Shown here piece by piece: positions 21,829-30,530 of a stretch of DNA of 41,762 nt; the first letter of the stretch is position 1; each line of letters opens with the position of its first letter. Source of the DNA: Acidobacteriota bacterium (lineage in GTDB: Bacteria; Acidobacteriota; UBA6911); the NCBI GenBank assembly GCA_012719355.1, contig JAAYAM010000069.1, positions 1 to 41,762 of the forward strand, written 5' to 3'. A model generated the notes under the pieces. That model was not told the origin of the DNA. It made no database searches and was given only the letters and a program-made list of their open reading frames with translations. The translations under genes and the position numbers were made by a program.

Positions 21829-21899
21829 CGACGGGTGGAATCGAACCACCGACCTTGGGGTTATGAATCCCACGCTCTAACCGACTGAGCTACGTCGCC
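21823..21899 (-). tRNA. tRNA-Met (CAT), CCA encoded
   Basis: Read on the minus strand, the 77 bases fold as a full tRNA. The acceptor GGCGACG pairs with CGTCGCT with one G-U pair, followed by A and an encoded CCA. The D arm is AGCTCAGTCGGTTAGAGC. The anticodon loop is TTCATAA with anticodon CAT, and the T arm is GGTGGTTCGATTCCACC. The sequence is close to elongator tRNA-Met; a tRNA-Ile2 with modified CAT is less likely. Its 3' end is the right border of the transposase remnants. Confidence 0.95.
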
Positions 21900-21980
21900 C
21901 CATCCAAGATCAAATGTAACAGGGCCATCATTTTGCTGACTTCCGCGACGCTTTTCAAGAGCAAAAACGCCACCCGGCGC

Positions 21981-22403
21981 TTACCTCGCCTTGCCCGCGC
22001 GCAGATAGGCGATGATCGCCCCCGCGTCCTCCGGAGTCATGTTGTATATATGCATCGGCGGCCGTATCGGCAGACCGTTCGGCCCCGTTCCCTTCTCGAG
22101 CACCGCCCGGATCTGCTCGTCCGTGAAATTCGGAAGTCCCGCAAGCCTCGGCGCCAGATATCCCCAGTCGGTAACCGGCTGCACCGGCCGGAACCATATC
22201 GGTGCCCCCATCAGCCATTGCTTTTCATCCCATCCGCCCTGCCCGTCTCTCGGAGTGTGGCATTCCCCGCACTTCGCCACCTGCTCGACCAGGTACTCTC
22301 CACGCGCCACAGGAGCCTGCGGAAAAGAGGCGGCAGCCAATCCCGTAACCACAATTAGCAGTACCAGACCTGCAAGAACGCGATTCGTTCGGGAATTCAT
22401 CAT
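21981..22403 (-). CDS. Small exported cytochrome c
   Basis: A 140-residue monohaem cytochrome c. The start at 22403 (MMNSRTNRVLAG) begins a signal peptide ending near LAAAS; upstream TTG codons lack support. The haem site is VAKCGECHTPRD, and the axial Met is probably in MHIYNMTPEDAGAIIAYLR near the end. The spacing resembles the cytochromes that serve periplasmic dehydrogenases. No redox partner gene is beside it; tRNA-Met lies 81 bases downstream and an unrelated gene diverges upstream. It implies at least some periplasmic electron transfer in an otherwise fermentative gene set. Confidence 0.9.
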   Translation of the reverse strand: MMNSRTNRVLAGLVLLIVVTGLAAASFPQAPVARGEYLVEQVAKCGECHTPRDGQGGWDEKQWLMGAPIWFRPVQPVTDWGYLAPRLAGLPNFTDEQIRAVLEKGTGPNGLPIRPPMHIYNMTPEDAGAIIAYLRAGKAR

Positions 22404-22645
22404 GGCAGAATCCGGAATCAGGGGGAGTTTCGTATAAACCTTAATCAACAACGACAGCTTTCACAAGAGGGCCGCCTCGATTCCCTCTCTTTACCGGCGA
22501 CGCCTCCACAGATTCTAGCCGTCGCTCGGTCTCCAATTAAAAGCCTCGCGACAGAGGTTTTCTGAGCTTCTTGGAGCTTGACAACGTCGGCATTTCTCCC
22601 CTAGTCTCAGCCTCAGCCTTGATGATGATCTTCGGAAAGGATCCT

Positions 22646-23923
22646 ATGAAATACAGACATTCACCGGCTGTGCTTGTTCTGTTACTCGCTCTGACCCTCT
22701 TGCCGGCGCCACCCGCCGACGTCGCCGGCAGCGGCGCCACCCCTGTTCCCGACCACATAACTCTCACCTGGACAGGAGACCCTGCGACCAGCATCACGAT
22801 CAGCTGGAGAACCGACACGAGCGTCACTGCCGGATTCGTGCAGTACCAGCCGGGGAATGCAATCCCGCACGGAGCACCCCAGGTGAAAGCGGAAGCGCGC
22901 GACTTTTCCACCGATCTCGGCACCAGCCGTCTCTTTTCAGCCACTCTCGTCAACCTTGCTCCGAACCGCCAGTACTCCTACCGAGTGGGCGACGGAAACC
23001 GCTGGAGCGAAATGCGTTCGTTTTCTACCGCCGATCCGAAGATCCGCTCATTCAAGTTTCTCGTTTTCGGCGACAGCCAGTGGCATCTTAATGACAATCC
23101 TCCTTATCTCCCGTGGCGCAACACCGTGCACAACGCGTATAACGCCAACCCTGACGCCAGATTCATGATCAATGTAGGAGACCTCGTCGACTGGGGGCAG
23201 CGCGGAGCCCATTGGAATGCCTGGTTTGCGGCGGCAAAAGGAGTCATTGATCGGATACCGATCATGCCTGCCTCCGGCAATCACGAATCGTACGGTTCGC
23301 GCGATACGATGCGCCCGAAATTCTGGACCGAACAGTTTACCCTGCCTCGAAACGGCCCTGACGGACACAGTAACGTTTACTCGTTCGACTATGGTCCGCT
23401 TCATGTTGTCGTCCTCGACAGTCAGCAGGAAGAACAGAAGCAGTATGGCGATATCCTCAAACCGCAGGTGGAATGGCTCGAGGCGGACCTGAAAGCCAGC
23501 AAGGCCACATGGAAAATCGCGGTTTTCCACAGGCCGCCTTACGGTGTCCACATAAAGAGAAACGAAAAAGAGATCCGTGAGGCTTTCTGTCCCGTGCTTG
23601 AGAAGTATGGCGTCGACATCGTGTTCGGCGCTCACGACCATGGCATCGCCCGCACGTATCCGGTCAGGAACGGAGCGCGGATGCAGCGAACCTCGGAAGG
23701 GACGATTTATTACGTCGTGGGACACAGCGGCGGAAAAGTGTACAAGGATATCGAAAAAAAAGAATTGCACGCCTTCTTCCATAATCCCGTGGATCACCCG
23801 AACTATCTCGTTGTTAATGTCGGCGAAAAGCAAATGACCGTAAGGGTGATGAAGCAGGACGGAACCCTTATTGACACTTTTTCAGTGGATAAGAAGAAGC
23901 GGTCTCGTCCCACAGACTACTGA
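22646..23923 (+). CDS. Exported purple acid phosphatase-like metallophosphoesterase
   Basis: A 425-residue exported enzyme. ATG 22646 follows GAAAGGA and starts a signal peptide (AVLVLLLALTLLPAPPADVA). Residues about 35-135 are the Fn3-like N-terminal domain of purple acid phosphatases (ITLTWTGDPATSITISWRTD). The catalytic domain shows the five metal-binding blocks: VFGDSQW, NVGDLVDWG, SGNHES, AVFHRPPYG and FGAHDHGIAR. Such enzymes use a two-metal centre to hydrolyse phosphomonoesters outside the cytoplasm. It stands alone, divergent from the cytochrome c gene, and is closed by a terminator. Phosphate scavenging is the likely role. Confidence 0.92.
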   Translation: MKYRHSPAVLVLLLALTLLPAPPADVAGSGATPVPDHITLTWTGDPATSITISWRTDTSVTAGFVQYQPGNAIPHGAPQVKAEARDFSTDLGTSRLFSATLVNLAPNRQYSYRVGDGNRWSEMRSFSTADPKIRSFKFLVFGDSQWHLNDNPPYLPWRNTVHNAYNANPDARFMINVGDLVDWGQRGAHWNAWFAAAKGVIDRIPIMPASGNHESYGSRDTMRPKFWTEQFTLPRNGPDGHSNVYSFDYGPLHVVVLDSQQEEQKQYGDILKPQVEWLEADLKASKATWKIAVFHRPPYGVHIKRNEKEIREAFCPVLEKYGVDIVFGAHDHGIARTYPVRNGARMQRTSEGTIYYVVGHSGGKVYKDIEKKELHAFFHNPVDHPNYLVVNVGEKQMTVRVMKQDGTLIDTFSVDKKKRSRPTDY

Positions 23924-23958
23924 TGTATCGTGGATCAGCAGCAGTGACTATGTCACCG

Positions 23959-23988
23959 AGGAGACCGGGCGGCGCTCGGTCTCTTTTC
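23959..23988 (+). terminator. Rho-independent terminator after the phosphatase
   Basis: GAGACCG (23961-23967) and CGGTCTC (23977-23983) form a 7-base-pair stem with a 9-base loop, followed by TTTTC. It is 38 bases past the phosphatase stop. Confidence 0.75.
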
Positions 23989-24271
23989 TCAAAAGACACG
24001 GTTGCAGGGCTCCCTGATCGACCCCACAAATCTCATTTCCTGGCATATCTGACGCAGCCGCTCCGCGACGGTTCATTCACAAGCCCTCACCCCTGATTGC
24101 GACCGAAGGCACTTCCTCGACAGATTCAAGACGCGCGTCTCTTTTCGTTCTGAAGAACCCCGTCGCGCGAGAGGACCTTGGGTCCGGATAGGCGCCGCCA
24201 GCCGCCCCTCAATCGCTCGCAAAACAATTTACTAGGCGGATCGTATAAGCGTTTGAGGAGGTAAAAAGCGC
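23989..24271. other. Leader region of the molybdenum hydroxylase gene
   Basis: With the terminator, the gap from the phosphatase stop to the next start is 348 bases. It has no gene. I see no confident promoter or riboswitch; in particular nothing that I can call a molybdenum-cofactor element. The end holds a strong GAGGAGG at 24255-24261 ahead of ATG 24272. Confidence 0.4.
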
Positions 24272-26737
24272 ATGGCAGAACGACCGTGGGAGTGGAAAGT
24301 TCCTGTATCGAGCGAAAAGATCAAGCAGACAATGAGCCGCCATGATGCGCTTGACCGGGTATCGGGGCAGGCGGTCTACACTCGGGATATCTCATTTCCT
24401 GGAATGCTATATGCTAAAGTCCTGACTTCACCTTATGCTCACGCAAAAATCCTGAGTATCGATGCAGGCGAGGCAAGGAGGCTGTCAGGCGTCCGGGACA
24501 TCCTGACATATGATGACCCGGAAATTGCCAAGGACGGCGGCGCGGGCGCCGATGCCGCGATGAGTTACAGTATCCTTACGCTTCCCGGAACCAGCGATTT
24601 CTTTCAGCATCCCATGGGAGTGGCGGTCGTCGCCGACAGCGAGGAGATCTGTGACCGCGCGCTGCGGCTGCTGAAGATCGAATGGGAAGAACGTCCGTTC
24701 GTGCTCGACATGGAAGAAGCTGCCAAACCTGATGCTCCAAAAATTATGACGGAAGTCAGGCGCATGGGATTCAGGTCGAAAGAGCCCAACATAGTCACGA
24801 CCGAAGATGTCAAAATCGGCGACGTGGAGAAGGGTTTCGCCGAAGCAGACAAAATCATCGAGTACACGATAACCCGGGAGATGAACTCTCCTGCCGGCGT
24901 TGAAGCCATGGCGTGCGTCGCCTGGTGGCGCAACGACGCACTCGAGCTCTGGGTACATCATCAGTCCAATCCGCAGAGCAATCTCAGTTCTTCTGGGATG
25001 GGATTCCCCGGCATGGGGATGTTCGGGTTCGGGCAAAACGCTCCGCAGTCTCCATTTCCGCACTGGTCGAAAATCACCGTGACGTTTCCTTACCAGGGCT
25101 CGTGGTTTGGCGGGCTTGCCTGGCTTGCCTATTCCACGCTTTTTGTGCGGCTCGCAGCCATACTCGCGAAAAGGTCAGGAGGGAAGCCGGTTAAGATCCT
25201 CTACGATGAAAGCAGCTTCTACTGCGGCGGAGACGAAGCCGGCAAATATGAATGCAAGGTCGGAGCCAAGAAAGACGGCACCATCACGGCGTATCACTGG
25301 CATATGATCGGGATCAGGAATCCGGCGACCGATAAGACATTTGAATGCACACGCATCCCTAATATCCGCGGCACGCAGGTATGGGCTTTCACCAACAAAG
25401 GCCACCAGGAGTGCTTCCGCCACGGAGCGGCATCGTGCGTACCTCATAACGTGATGTTTGACAGGGTGGCGGCCGAATTCGGACTCGATCCCACAGAAGT
25501 CGCTCTCAAGAACGACGGCTGCCAGGGGCATGACTGGGACTGGATCACAGAATATCAGAAAAAGAACGGCTTCCCGCAGCGACACAGCCTGAAAGAAGTC
25601 ATCGAAATGGGAAAGAAGGCGATCGATTGGGACCGCAACTGGCACCCTCCCGGAGTACAGAAGCTGGAAAACGGAAGAATGCACGGTATGGGGTTTACCT
25701 CCGTCAATGAATGGCACTGGGGCGCCGGGATGATGAGCTTTGTCTCGAATACCAATGCGTGCCTCATGCTGCAGGACGGCAAGGTGACGATTGTCGGGCT
25801 GAGATGCGACATGGGGATCGACACCGAATCCGCCTATCGCCATTGTGTCGCGGCGGAACTCGGGATGAAATACGACGACGTGCTCATTCAGGAGCAGCGT
25901 TCCGACAACAGCGCATTCACCCTGGCACAGCCCGCGGGTTCGAGCGGAACAGTCAATGCAACGCTGCAGCTTGCGGTTGCAGCGAGGGAACTGAAACGCA
26001 AAATCCTCGAAAGAGCCGCGGCGGCGCCTCCCTTCGGTTTCATGATGAATATGGGAGAAAGCCGGCAAACCGCGCCACGGACCGCCGACGAGTTCGATAT
26101 CGTCGACAGCATGATAATAGAGAAGGCGAATCCCGACCGGAAAAGACCGCTGGCGCAGGTGGCCGGCGGTTTCTTTGCTTCCAGTCCTCTGATGGCTCAT
26201 CCCGAAGTGAGCCCGATGACGATGTTCCCGACCTCTCCCGAAGGCGGTCCCCCGGCCGGGGGCATGCCGCCCATGATGCAGGAGGTCTATGTCATGGGGA
26301 GACAGGCCCACTTCATCGAAGTGGAAGTCGATACCGAAACCGGGATGGTCTATGTGACGAGAGTCGTGTGCGTTAATGATGTCGGTCACATATTCAATCG
26401 CAGGGGAGCCGAGGCGCAGCAGTACGGCGGGGCCGTGATGGGACTCGGGAAGAGCGCCACCGAAGAGAAGATCTACTGCCCACGGACTGGAGTGGGACTG
26501 AATCTGGATCACATAAACTATCACATAGGAACTATGAATGATTATCCGGTCGTCCAGTGCCTCCTGAACGAAAGCCACACGGGATACGGGCCTTACGGAT
26601 CTTTTGGAATAGGTGAAAACATCGGAGCCAGTCTTGCGGCCATCACATCCTCGGCGATTTACAATGCGACCGGGAGATGGATCTCCGAGTATCCGATCAC
26701 TCCTGATCGTGTTCTGATGGCGCTGGGGCTGATTTAG
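24272..26737 (+). CDS. Xanthine-dehydrogenase-family molybdopterin-binding subunit, orphan
   Basis: An 821-residue large subunit of the molybdenum hydroxylase family, which adds oxygen from water to aromatic, purine or aldehyde carbons. The N-terminal region (SRHDALDRVSGQAVYTRDIS, then LYAKVLTSPYAHAKI) is the a/b hammerhead domain. Near the end, GSFGIGENIGASLAAITSSA has the expected catalytic Glu (Glu782). Other cofactor motifs vary: the usual GGGFGGK is GSWFGGL, and the Arg-Gly motif region reads FTNKGHQECFRHG. Length is normal. No iron-sulfur (CoxS) or FAD (CoxM) subunit is nearby, so electrons must leave through proteins encoded elsewhere. Its end overlaps the convergent protease gene by 41 bases. 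Substrate unknown. Confidence 0.88.
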   Translation: MAERPWEWKVPVSSEKIKQTMSRHDALDRVSGQAVYTRDISFPGMLYAKVLTSPYAHAKILSIDAGEARRLSGVRDILTYDDPEIAKDGGAGADAAMSYSILTLPGTSDFFQHPMGVAVVADSEEICDRALRLLKIEWEERPFVLDMEEAAKPDAPKIMTEVRRMGFRSKEPNIVTTEDVKIGDVEKGFAEADKIIEYTITREMNSPAGVEAMACVAWWRNDALELWVHHQSNPQSNLSSSGMGFPGMGMFGFGQNAPQSPFPHWSKITVTFPYQGSWFGGLAWLAYSTLFVRLAAILAKRSGGKPVKILYDESSFYCGGDEAGKYECKVGAKKDGTITAYHWHMIGIRNPATDKTFECTRIPNIRGTQVWAFTNKGHQECFRHGAASCVPHNVMFDRVAAEFGLDPTEVALKNDGCQGHDWDWITEYQKKNGFPQRHSLKEVIEMGKKAIDWDRNWHPPGVQKLENGRMHGMGFTSVNEWHWGAGMMSFVSNTNACLMLQDGKVTIVGLRCDMGIDTESAYRHCVAAELGMKYDDVLIQEQRSDNSAFTLAQPAGSSGTVNATLQLAVAARELKRKILERAAAAPPFGFMMNMGESRQTAPRTADEFDIVDSMIIEKANPDRKRPLAQVAGGFFASSPLMAHPEVSPMTMFPTSPEGGPPAGGMPPMMQEVYVMGRQAHFIEVEVDTETGMVYVTRVVCVNDVGHIFNRRGAEAQQYGGAVMGLGKSATEEKIYCPRTGVGLNLDHINYHIGTMNDYPVVQCLLNESHTGYGPYGSFGIGENIGASLAAITSSAIYNATGRWISEYPITPDRVLMALGLI

Positions 26738-27191
26738 CGAGCAGGAGCCGCACGGCGTCGGCGCCCGTGGCGGCGCGTTCCGGGGTGGCATACGAAGGCG
26801 TGTGGGTGATGCGGTCGACGAGAAGGCCTACCAGATAAATGCGTGTTTCGGCTGCGGGATTCAGCATCCGGAAAAGCTTGATCGCGGTAACGGGTGTCAT
26901 CTGATGCGCGCTCGCTGAGACCTCGTTCCAGCACGAAAAGCTGTCTTCCGCCACCGTTATGACATGTCCGGGAGATCCCATTTTCCCATTGGGGTCAAGA
27001 ATCGCATCGATCAGGATGACCTGGCCGTATCCGGAAAAGTCGTCCAGGTGATTCAGCAGGTCTGTTCCTGCATCCGCGGCGACTGTTTCCGGGGGAAGGC
27101 CGCTCCTGCTCAAGACATCGAGCACCAGGGATCCGAAGGCGTCGTCACCGCTAAGCGGGTTGCCCAGCGCCAATATCAGAGTCCTGACCAA
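26697..27191 (-). CDS. Hydrogenase maturation protease (HycI/HyaD family)
   Basis: A 164-residue endopeptidase that clips the C-terminus of the [NiFe] hydrogenase large subunit after nickel insertion. The N-terminus LALGNPLSGDDAFGS has the first metal-binding acidic residue, VILIDAILD the second and SASAHQMTPVTA the His. It is the last gene of the hydrogenase operon; its start overlaps the end of the histidine kinase gene by 41 bases. At its other end it overlaps the convergent molybdenum hydroxylase gene by 41 bases. The client is most likely the large subunit encoded at 29233-30528. Confidence 0.92.
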   Translation of the reverse strand: MVRTLILALGNPLSGDDAFGSLVLDVLSRSGLPPETVAADAGTDLLNHLDDFSGYGQVILIDAILDPNGKMGSPGHVITVAEDSFSCWNEVSASAHQMTPVTAIKLFRMLNPAAETRIYLVGLLVDRITHTPSYATPERAATGADAVRLLLAKSAPAPSEHDQE

Positions 27192-29151
27192 CTTTCCTAT
27201 CCTCTCGGGCGATTGGAAGCCGCACCGTAAAGATCGCGCCCTGGGAGGAGCTGGAGACCTCTATGGTGCCTCCGGCGCGTGTCACGATTCCGTGTACTAT
27301 TGCCAGCCCGAGCCCTGTTCCTTTTCCCACCTTCTTTGTGGTGAAGAAGGGCTCAAAGATCAGAGGGAGCACGTCATCGGGAATCCCTTTTCCGGTGTCG
27401 CTGATTCTTATCAGGATTTCCTGTGTCTGGGGAGCGTCACAGGTCTCGATGGTAAGGGTGCCGCTTTCCTCCATCGCATCAACGGCATTGATGACAATGT
27501 TCATCACCACCTGCTGCAGTTGTCCTGCATCGATGAGCACATTAGGCAGATTCTGGTCGAACTTGCGCACCGTCCGGATATTCTGAAACATCGTCTGGTT
27601 TTCGAGCAGCAGAAGCGTCTTGTCCACAACCGTGTTGACTTCTGTTATTGACGGCGTGGCGCTCGACTGGCGCGCGAAATCGAGGAGCCCCTTGACCGTC
27701 TCGCGGCAGCGTAGCGTCTGCTTGACGATGACTTCCAGGCTTGGTTTTAGCGGATGATCATCGTCGCACTCTTCCAGTGCGAGCATGCTGAAGGTGAGAA
27801 TTCCCCCCAGCGGATTGTTGATTTCGTGCGCCACTCCCGCGGCGAGCCGTCCGATCGAGGCAAGTTTTTCCGACTGCGCCATCTGGGTCTGGACGGCGAC
27901 CAGTTCCTCGGTCCTCTTGTTCACCTTCTCTTCGAGCGTACGGCCCCACTCCTCGAGTTCGAGTTTCATAGTCTTGATGCTGGCGGACATCTTGTTGAAT
28001 GAATCGGCCAGAATCCCGATCTCATCGTTGGACTGGATGGCGACCGAATGGTCGAAGTCTCCTGCGGCGATGCGGTTGCTCGCCTTCACCATTTCCTCGA
28101 GCGGAAGAATCATGCTGCGGGTAATGAAGTAGGTGATGACCAGAACGACCAGAACTCCTATTCCTGCCACGAGCAGGAAGGTGAGCATCATGGAGGTGCG
28201 GACTGCGAGAAACGGATTTTCCGGGATCCCGACATACAGGATCCCGATAATTCTGCCCAGGCGGCTGCGAATCGGTTCGTAAGCCGTTAGATGCCAGTTG
28301 CCGGCAATATAGTCAGTGCCATAGTACCGGCCTCCTTCGGCCAGCACGGTCTTTCTGACTTCGTCGGGAATGCGGGTGCCCAACTCGTGACGCCCGGACA
28401 CGCTGACGATATTCGATGCGACGCGCACGTCGTTCATGAAAATCGAAACCGTCCCGGCGCCATCTCCCGCCTGCTCCTCGCCGCCGAACACGAAGTTGTT
28501 GATCTGGTTGACAAGTTCGGCGTTGCGGTTCAGCAGGATTCCACCATAGAGGACTCCCGTAAACCCGGCCGTAGTTTTTACAGGGGTGGCCGAAATCAGG
28601 ACCATACCCTCGGCGGTGGCCTTCTGCTCGCCGGATGACGCGATCAGGGCCTTTTCGGAGAGGGCCGGGTCCTCGGCTTCCAGCGCCGCCCGGCTGAACA
28701 GCTCCGTCCCTGCGCTCGTTCTCCCCGACAGGGCCTCTCTGACATATTCCTCCATCACGGGCGGGATCGTGTCACGCGCAAGATTTTCGGTGTATGCTCG
28801 TGTGCTCTTTCCTCCGTTGACGAAAGTCAGGAAATGCAGCCGGTGATCGTCTCGCAGTCGGGCCAGGGCTCCCGGTGAAGGATCACCTCTGCCGGCCGCC
28901 AGCGATGCGGCCAGCTCCTCGGTTTCGGCCGCCGCCTTCACCGATCTGCGAACGGTTTCGAGCCGGGCGGAATAGACCATCTCAGCGGCCTTGAGTCCGT
29001 GCCGGATCTGCTTGTGCGCTTCATTGAGCATTGCACGGGTAATAATCTTCGAGCCGAGAAAGGTAGAAATAGAAGTGCCGCAGATGACGATCAGCACGAA
29101 ACTGATGGTGATCTTCGAGCGCAGTGAAATATCGCGAAGGAAGCTGAGCAT
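27151..29151 (-). CDS. Membrane sensor histidine kinase (Cache-like, HAMP, HisKA, HATPase)
   Basis: A 666-residue sensor kinase. A first membrane helix (ITISFVLIVICGTSISTFLG, 14-33) and a second (about 322-343) bracket an extracytoplasmic sensor of the Cache type with a VLYGGILLNRNAELV segment. A HAMP linker follows (LEEMVKASNRIAAGDFDHSV), then a coiled coil. The H-box is GRLAAGVAHEINNPLGG (His442). The ATPase domain shows VVMNIVINAVDAM, DTGKGIP, EPFFTTK and GTGLGLAIV. It is placed between the hydrogenase large subunit (81 bases upstream) and the maturation protease (overlapping), so it is very likely cotranscribed with the hydrogenase. The partner could be the response regulator at 33191-33622. 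The signal is unknown. Confidence 0.93.
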   Translation of the reverse strand: MLSFLRDISLRSKITISFVLIVICGTSISTFLGSKIITRAMLNEAHKQIRHGLKAAEMVYSARLETVRRSVKAAAETEELAASLAAGRGDPSPGALARLRDDHRLHFLTFVNGGKSTRAYTENLARDTIPPVMEEYVREALSGRTSAGTELFSRAALEAEDPALSEKALIASSGEQKATAEGMVLISATPVKTTAGFTGVLYGGILLNRNAELVNQINNFVFGGEEQAGDGAGTVSIFMNDVRVASNIVSVSGRHELGTRIPDEVRKTVLAEGGRYYGTDYIAGNWHLTAYEPIRSRLGRIIGILYVGIPENPFLAVRTSMMLTFLLVAGIGVLVVLVITYFITRSMILPLEEMVKASNRIAAGDFDHSVAIQSNDEIGILADSFNKMSASIKTMKLELEEWGRTLEEKVNKRTEELVAVQTQMAQSEKLASIGRLAAGVAHEINNPLGGILTFSMLALEECDDDHPLKPSLEVIVKQTLRCRETVKGLLDFARQSSATPSITEVNTVVDKTLLLLENQTMFQNIRTVRKFDQNLPNVLIDAGQLQQVVMNIVINAVDAMEESGTLTIETCDAPQTQEILIRISDTGKGIPDDVLPLIFEPFFTTKKVGKGTGLGLAIVHGIVTRAGGTIEVSSSSQGAIFTVRLPIAREDRKVGQDSDIGAGQPA

Positions 29152-29232
29152 GGAGAAAAAGAATACAGAAGCCGGGAGCAGGAAGCCAGAAGCAGTTTGT
29201 TCCGGCTTCCTGTTTTTCCGGAGGATGCCCGA

Positions 29233-30528
29233 TCACACCCTAACGAGGTGTACCGAGCAGCTGATGCACGGATCGTAAGCCCGGGCCACGATCTGCAGAC
29301 GTTGTGCAATCGTGTCGTCAGACGCCCCGGCTCCAAGACCCTGGGTGACCGTCGCCCGCATCTGGTCTTCCACGTTATTGAAGTTCTGGGCGGTCGGGGT
29401 GATCACGTCGGCCCCGGCTATCAACCCTTTCGAGTCAATCTCGTAGGAGTAGAAGAGGGTGCCGCGCGGGACTTCGGTTGCCGCCGCGCCGGCGCAGGCC
29501 TTTACCTCGTACGGTACGGGGGTTTCCGCAGCGTAGCCCGCTTCGAACAGCTCCTGGATAAGATCGAGAGCATGTTCCACGGAGTACACGAGCTCGACCA
29601 CCTGGGCGATGTTGTTCATCACAATGTTCGCGCAGGGGAACTTCAGCTTCAGCGCTTCCATGACCTGCCGTGCGAGACCCTGGATCCGGTCGCCGTTCAG
29701 GGTGAGTCTCGCCAGGGCGCCGACCATGTAGGAGCGGCCCTCGAACAGGCTGCGCTTCGCGTGCGAATGAGCCACCAGGTGTTCATTCGTGAAGGTGCGG
29801 TAGTCGCTCACAGGAATACGTTTTCGGGTAGTGCCGTCCAGAATCTCTATGGTATTACCGAAAAAGAACGCTTCGTCTTCCGGAGCAAGAGCCGCGCAGC
29901 GTATGGGCTCGTTGACGAAATCCGGTATCGGAACGGTAAGGAGCACGTCGAGCGCTCTCTTGCAGTCTTCAAGACCCTCTTTCAGCTGTTCCTTCAGCGA
30001 GAGGAGCTGATCGGTGGTCGGGACCTTGCCGAATCCGCCAATGACGTAATTGACGGGATGGATGGCCCGTCCGCCGAGGACTTCCTGTACCGTGTTCCCC
30101 AGTTTCTTCAGCCGCAGGGCCAGTTTGACCGCGTCTGGAGCCACCGCCGCAAGGCTGATGGCGCTGGGATGCCCCATGAGGTCGGGGAGGGCCAGGACAA
30201 AGACGTGCAATGAATGGCTCTCGATATTCGCACCCTGGTATGCGAGATCGCGCAGCTTGCGGGTTTGAGGTGTAACGGTTATTCCTAGCGCATTCTCCAG
30301 AGCCTGCAGCGAGGTTATGCTGTGGCCGTGAGAACAGATTGCGCAGATACGGGAGCAGATTTGAGTGACATCCTCAACGGCTCTCCCCCGTACAAGACCT
30401 TCGAAAAGGCGAATGCCTTCGAATATGTTGTAGTCAACTTTCTTGACCTCGTTTCCTTCGAGGACGACGGTAATGCCGCCATGTCCTTCGACTCTTGCGA
30501 GGTGGTCAACCGAAATGGTCCGCGTCAT
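29233..30528 (-). CDS. hydA: [NiFe] hydrogenase group 3b large (alpha) subunit
   Basis: A 431-residue catalytic subunit that binds the Ni-Fe(CN)2CO centre. The L1 motif is SRICAICSHGHS (Cys62, Cys65), and the L2 motif is YDPCISCSVH (Cys421, Cys424). The protein ends LVRV only four residues after that His. Sulfhydrogenases of this group have a similar very short tail (VVRL in Pyrococcus, from memory) which the protease removes; this matches the protease gene downstream. It starts 2 bases after the small subunit stop with GAGGGGAT as RBS. Gene order beta-gamma-delta-alpha is that of cytosolic NAD(P)-linked group 3b enzymes, which interconvert H2 and NAD(P)H and can reduce sulfur. Confidence 0.93.
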   Translation of the reverse strand: MTRTISVDHLARVEGHGGITVVLEGNEVKKVDYNIFEGIRLFEGLVRGRAVEDVTQICSRICAICSHGHSITSLQALENALGITVTPQTRKLRDLAYQGANIESHSLHVFVLALPDLMGHPSAISLAAVAPDAVKLALRLKKLGNTVQEVLGGRAIHPVNYVIGGFGKVPTTDQLLSLKEQLKEGLEDCKRALDVLLTVPIPDFVNEPIRCAALAPEDEAFFFGNTIEILDGTTRKRIPVSDYRTFTNEHLVAHSHAKRSLFEGRSYMVGALARLTLNGDRIQGLARQVMEALKLKFPCANIVMNNIAQVVELVYSVEHALDLIQELFEAGYAAETPVPYEVKACAGAAATEVPRGTLFYSYEIDSKGLIAGADVITPTAQNFNNVEDQMRATVTQGLGAGASDDTIAQRLQIVARAYDPCISCSVHLVRV

Positions 30529-30530
30529 TC

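Noticed and set aside
21978-21984. CGCTTAC, a possible IS66 right inverted repeat
   Set aside because: It is only seven bases, lies inside the end of the cytochrome c gene beyond the tRNA, and no longer match to the left end follows.
23989-24271. Molybdenum-cofactor or other riboswitch upstream of the molybdenum hydroxylase
   Set aside because: I looked for a conserved leader fold but found only GC-rich sequence with no convincing element.
25175-26791. A 538-residue open frame on the minus strand
   Set aside because: It lies wholly opposite the molybdenum hydroxylase gene, is rich in His, Arg and Pro with no motif, and has no RBS. It is a shadow of a GC-rich gene.
29197-30213. A 338-residue open frame on the plus strand
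   Set aside because: It is antisense to the hydrogenase large subunit and has no recognisable domain.
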